Source: an uncultured Coriobacteriales bacterium (GTDB lineage Bacteria; Actinomycetota; Coriobacteriia; Coriobacteriales; UMGS124). Taken from it: a DNA stretch of 8,220 nucleotides. How positions within the stretch are numbered: the stretch's first letter is position 1; each line of letters begins with the position of its first letter. Shown here piece after piece: positions 5,188-8,220 of the stretch. A program made the position numbers and the translations under genes. The notes under the pieces are model-generated. The model saw only the letters and a program-made list of their open reading frames with translations, ran no database searches and was not told the DNA's origin. The DNA is taken from NCBI GenBank assembly GCA_903789505.1, contig CAIFEU010000118.1:1-8220 (forward strand), in the 5' to 3' direction.

Positions 5188-8067
5188 CTAGAACACATCC
5201 TCAGTTCTCGGCTCGGACTGGAGCGTCGGCATGAAGGGCTCGAACTCCCTGGGCTCGACCCACACGCCCTCGGGCCGCTCGCCCTTCTCGACCTTCACCG
5301 TGAAGCCGCGGTTGGTGTAGGAGCCGAAGACCTCGTTGAACGGCGCGTCGTTCTTGGTGAGCATGTTGACGTTCTCCTCGCGCCAGCCGCCGGTCTGCTT
5401 GGCCTGCGAGGCGTCGTAGCACTCCGGGTTCCAGAAGCGCTCCATCCAGACGGTCCCGGGCGCGACCGCCTCGGTGACCAGGGCGCGGGCGCTCGTCGAG
5501 CCGCGGCGGCTCGTGAGCTTGACCCAGTCGTTGGTCTCGATGCCCAGGTCGCTCGCGTCGGCGGGGTTGATCTGGCACTGGGCGGTGGGGAACAGCTCGC
5601 GGGCGAACGCGGCGTGGCGCATCGTGCCGTGGTGGAAGTACGGGACGCGGCCCGAGGTCAGGATGAACGGGTACTCGCCGCCCTCGCCGTTGGCCTCGTC
5701 GTTGGTCGGCGACTCAGCCGGCTCGATGAACTCGCAGATGGGGCTGTAGTCGTCGCAGGCCTCCTGCGGCTTGGGGTAGCAGAACGGGTAGCCGGTGCGC
5801 GCCATCTTGAGCAGCAGGGTGCAGTAGACCTCGAACTTGCGCGACTCGGTGGCGAAGCCCATGGGCAGCCCGTCGTCGGCCTCGGCCAGGTGCTGGTCGT
5901 ACTGGAAGTACTCGTCGGCGGGAGTGACCTTCGGCACGTACTGGTCGGTGTTGGCGACCAGCGTGTCCCAGTCGGGAGCGCCCAGCGTGTCCGCGACGCT
6001 CTGCTTGACCTCGGCCTCGGTGGCGTTGCCCAGGTACCCGGGCTTGAGGCCGGGAAGGTCGCCGTACTTCTCCTGATAGCGCTTGATGACCTGCGCGGCG
6101 GGGATGGAGTGCGACACGGTCTCGCCGATGTGGGTGCACTCGTTCTGCAGCCACTGGGTGTTGAGCTGGGTCATGTTGACCATGGGCTCCTCGAGCCACT
6201 CGCGCAGCGGGAACACCAGGTCGGCGGCCTCGATGTGGAACGAGGTGAGCATCGGGTACTGGCCGATGACGTAGTCGACCTCGGGGAAGACGTCGTACCA
6301 CGACTGGGCGTTGCCCAGCACCGCGAGCTTGTTGCCGCTCATGTCGAACCACACGCGCGGCTTGAAGGGCTCGCCGGTCGCGATGGCCTCGCGCACGCTG
6401 GGGATGTGGCTGTGGCACCAGGTGTAGAGGCCCTTGTGGTCCTTCATGCCGATGCGGTCGAGCAGCAGCTGGTTGGCGAGCTCCTGCTGGGAGCCGTCGG
6501 CCTCCCCGAGCTCCTTGATGCGCGCCTCGTTCTGCGCGTCGGACATGCCCACGACCGCGCCGATGCCGTACATGTCGGAGAACATGCCGCCGAACCCGTT
6601 GTAGTACGCCTTGGGGCGCACGATCTTGGCGTCGCCGCTGTCGGAGTACTCGGTGAAGTAGCCGCTCGCTCCCTTCTGCGTCAGCGTCGCGCCGGGCCGG
6701 TTGACGTATCCCATGATGGCGTCGAGCCCCAGGCATCCGAGCGGCACCTGGGACGCCGACTCGGTCATGTCGGAGGCCAGGCCGTCGGCGATGCCGGAGA
6801 CGTGGTCGTAGCACGTGCCGTCCTCGTCGGCATGCGTGTACAGGCGAATCGCGGCCTCGTTGCGGTCGGCGGGCGTCCAGCAGACCTCCTCGGTGTGCTC
6901 GAGCGTCCACGGCTCGGCCTGCTCCTTGTAAATCTGGCCGGCGGTCTTGTAGGTCTTGCCCTGGTACTCGCCCTCCCAGAAGATCTCCGGGTCGACCTTG
7001 CTGTCCTTGGGCAGGCTGTACTCGAAGGGCTGCACCGAGCCCGTCTTGAGGTCGTAGCACACGTAGGCGGGGGTGTCCTCGGGCGTCGTCTGCTCGAAGC
7101 CGTCGATCACGTCCTTGGCCAGCACCGGCAGCTTGGTGTCGGGGTCGATCAGGAACGGCAGGTTGGTCCAGTACTTGGTGAACTCCTCATTGTAGAGCTT
7201 GTTCTCGAAGATGTAGCGGAACCAGGAGAGCAGCACGCCGGTGTCGGTCGCGGGGCGCACGGGCAGCCACACGTCGGCCTTGGCGGCGTCGGGCGAGAAG
7301 TGGGAGTCGACGACGATGGTCTTGACGCCCGCGGCGCGGATCTCGGCCATGCCGCGGCCGGACTCTGCGGTCTGCGACACGCTCGGCTGCGCCGCCCACA
7401 GGACGACGACCTCGGCCTTGTTGTCCTCCTTGGGGCGGAAGATCTCCTGGACGGCGTTGTCGGCGATGGACTGGTCGGCCCCGCCGTACATGAAGTCTGC
7501 CGTCGCGTAGCGCGGCAGGTAGCACTGGGCGCACCCCGGCTCGAAGACCGTGGGCGAGCCGAACGCCATTGGCAGCGTCATGGCCTCCATGAAGGAGTAG
7601 GAGCCGCCCCCGCCGACGCTGGCGAAGAACGAGTACGGGCCGTACTTCTCGATGCCCTCGTGGATGTGGTCGGCGGCCAGGTCGAGCGCCTCGTCCCAGC
7701 TGATCGCCTCCCACTTGTTCTCGCCGCGCTCCCCCGCGCGCTTGAGCGGGTGCAGTACGCGACGCGGGCTGTACATCGTGTGCAGCTGGTTGAGCGCCTT
7801 CATGCACGCGCTGCCGCGGCTCACGGGCGCGCGCGGGTCGCCCTCGATCTTGACGACGACCCCGTCGCGCAGGTGCGCGATCATCGGGCACATCTGGATG
7901 CACCCATGGCACGACGTGACCATCTTGGTGACCTCGTCGCCGCTCTCGGCGGCGGCCGCCGCGTCCGTCTCGACGAGCGAGTCGGACAGCGAGAGGCCCA
8001 CGGCGCTCGCCGCGGCGCCCGCCGCCGCCATCTTCATGAAGCTCCTACGGGTGACGTTTGCGTTCAC
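5188..8067 (-). CDS. Tat-exported molybdopterin oxidoreductase, catalytic subunit (DMSO reductase family)
   Basis: This 959-aa enzyme is longer than typical DmsA (about 800). Residues 1-40 form a Tat signal: TRRSFMK (6-12), an Ala-rich hydrophobic stretch, and a likely cleavage site after the AAAAA run near 40. A [4Fe-4S] site follows at C53/C56/C60 and C88. The molybdopterin domain starts at about 95 (PRRVLHPLKRAGERGENKWEA) and continues through EPGCAQCYLPRYATADF (176-192) and VVLWAAQP (221-228). The C-terminal dinucleotide-binding domain begins at about 799 (YPFILTSGRVPYFHHGTMRH) and includes INPADASDLGI. Aligning YATAD with the family Y-G-x-Y-S pattern puts D191 at the metal-ligand position. 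It should act on the outer membrane face as a reductase or related enzyme of unknown substrate. The start is GTG at 8067: GGGGAGG (8078-8084) lies 10 nt upstream and the next ATG falls inside the signal peptide. It is first in a four-gene unit. Confidence 0.95.
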   Translation of the reverse strand: MNANVTRRSFMKMAAAGAAASAVGLSLSDSLVETDAAAAAESGDEVTKMVTSCHGCIQMCPMIAHLRDGVVVKIEGDPRAPVSRGSACMKALNQLHTMYSPRRVLHPLKRAGERGENKWEAISWDEALDLAADHIHEGIEKYGPYSFFASVGGGGSYSFMEAMTLPMAFGSPTVFEPGCAQCYLPRYATADFMYGGADQSIADNAVQEIFRPKEDNKAEVVVLWAAQPSVSQTAESGRGMAEIRAAGVKTIVVDSHFSPDAAKADVWLPVRPATDTGVLLSWFRYIFENKLYNEEFTKYWTNLPFLIDPDTKLPVLAKDVIDGFEQTTPEDTPAYVCYDLKTGSVQPFEYSLPKDSKVDPEIFWEGEYQGKTYKTAGQIYKEQAEPWTLEHTEEVCWTPADRNEAAIRLYTHADEDGTCYDHVSGIADGLASDMTESASQVPLGCLGLDAIMGYVNRPGATLTQKGASGYFTEYSDSGDAKIVRPKAYYNGFGGMFSDMYGIGAVVGMSDAQNEARIKELGEADGSQQELANQLLLDRIGMKDHKGLYTWCHSHIPSVREAIATGEPFKPRVWFDMSGNKLAVLGNAQSWYDVFPEVDYVIGQYPMLTSFHIEAADLVFPLREWLEEPMVNMTQLNTQWLQNECTHIGETVSHSIPAAQVIKRYQEKYGDLPGLKPGYLGNATEAEVKQSVADTLGAPDWDTLVANTDQYVPKVTPADEYFQYDQHLAEADDGLPMGFATESRKFEVYCTLLLKMARTGYPFCYPKPQEACDDYSPICEFIEPAESPTNDEANGEGGEYPFILTSGRVPYFHHGTMRHAAFARELFPTAQCQINPADASDLGIETNDWVKLTSRRGSTSARALVTEAVAPGTVWMERFWNPECYDASQAKQTGGWREENVNMLTKNDAPFNEVFGSYTNRGFTVKVEKGERPEGVWVEPREFEPFMPTLQSEPRTEDVF

Positions 8068-8133
8068 TGTCTTCGTACCTCCCCAAAATCCGCTCCCTGG
8101 ACCCTCTTCCCGCGCGCCGGCGGTCCCTGCCGC
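8068..8133 (-). promoter_or_regulatory. Leader of the molybdoenzyme operon
   Basis: This is a 66-nt gap between the upstream stop codon and the GTG start. It contains the GGGGAGG ribosome-binding site (8078-8084) and, at its far end overlapping the stop codon, a 5-bp GGCGG/CCGCC hairpin with a 6-nt loop (8119-8134). I see no convincing -10/-35 pair. The operon promoter may lie inside the upstream gene or beyond the window, or the operon may be read through from that gene. Confidence 0.35.
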
Positions 8134-8220
8134 CTAGCCCGCGAGCCTCCTCAGCGTCCTCCTCCCCTCTTCGGTCAGCGTCCATCCTTCGTCCCAAACG
8201 ATCGCGCCAGCGCGCTCGAG
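8134..8220 (-). CDS. C-terminal tail of an upstream gene, possibly a winged-helix protein
   Basis: One minus-strand frame is open from the window edge to a TAG at 8136-8134. It encodes 28 residues beginning LERAGAIVWDEGWTLTEEG and ending RLAG. The pattern of a leucine/glycine turn, a short strand, then LTxEGRRxLxxL resembles the wing and last helix of winged-helix DNA-binding proteins (MarR/PadR-like or the Mrr N-terminal type), where this is often the end of the domain. It reads toward the molybdoenzyme operon with a 66-nt gap, so it may be an operon-linked regulator. With only 28 residues the family is a guess; the coding nature is moderately supported by composition and by the position of the stop. 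Confidence 0.5.
   Translation of the reverse strand, partial: LERAGAIVWDEGWTLTEEGRRTLRRLAG

Noticed and set aside
5714..7060. 448-aa minus-strand open frame
   Set aside because: It is an alternate-frame shadow of the catalytic subunit, Arg/Gln/Pro-rich, while the other frame has clear family motifs.
5188..8067. Naming the enzyme a catechol dehydroxylase or a true DMSO reductase
   Set aside because: Family, partners and likely host fit either broadly, but no substrate-defining residues can be read with confidence, and the apparent Asp ligand argues against a simple DmsA label.
1..8220. CRISPR array, tRNA, rRNA, insertion sequence or phage genes
   Set aside because: No spaced repeats, tRNA-like CCA ends with cloverleaf arms, transposase motifs or terminal repeats were found.

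Overview
The window is GC-rich, and every gene I can support lies on the minus strand, so transcription runs from high to low coordinates. The mix is typical of anaerobic Actinobacteria of the Coriobacteriia/Eggerthellaceae type (Eggerthella, Gordonibacter, Adlercreutzia): a Tat-exported DMSO-reductase-family molybdoenzyme operon followed by a LuxR regulator with a 12-helix membrane domain. This placement is inferred from gene content and composition, not from a database match.

Region 1 (8220 to 2968) is a respiratory molybdoenzyme operon. After the tail of an upstream gene (8220-8134) come, in order: a 959-aa Tat-signal molybdopterin catalytic subunit (8067-5188), a 197-aa four-cluster ferredoxin-like electron-transfer subunit (5185-4592), a 274-aa eight-helix DmsC-type quinol-oxidising anchor (4592-3768) and a TorD-family maturation chaperone (3729-2968). 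The A/B gap is 2 nt, B and C overlap in TAATG, and C/D are 38 nt apart, so this is one tightly coupled unit. By family logic, menaquinol is oxidised by the anchor, electrons pass through the Fe-S subunit to the molybdenum site on the outer face of the membrane, and an unknown acceptor is reduced. The substrate cannot be read from the sequence. The residue at the usual molybdenum-ligand position looks like Asp rather than the Ser of true DMSO reductases.

Region 2 (2967 to 1193) holds the 12-helix LuxR-type regulator. A 13-nt-arm inverted repeat (12 of 13 matching) abuts its ribosome-binding site, and hairpins without U-tracts lie before and after the gene. It is the obvious candidate regulator for the operon just upstream.

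Region 3 (1192 to 1) holds a 274-nt gap with an AT-richer patch, a 90-aa TSCPD-domain protein with four cysteines, an Rrf2-family regulator with four cysteines in the Fe-S-sensing region, and the first 18 codons of a further gene running off the window. No tRNA, rRNA, CRISPR array, insertion sequence or transposase was seen.
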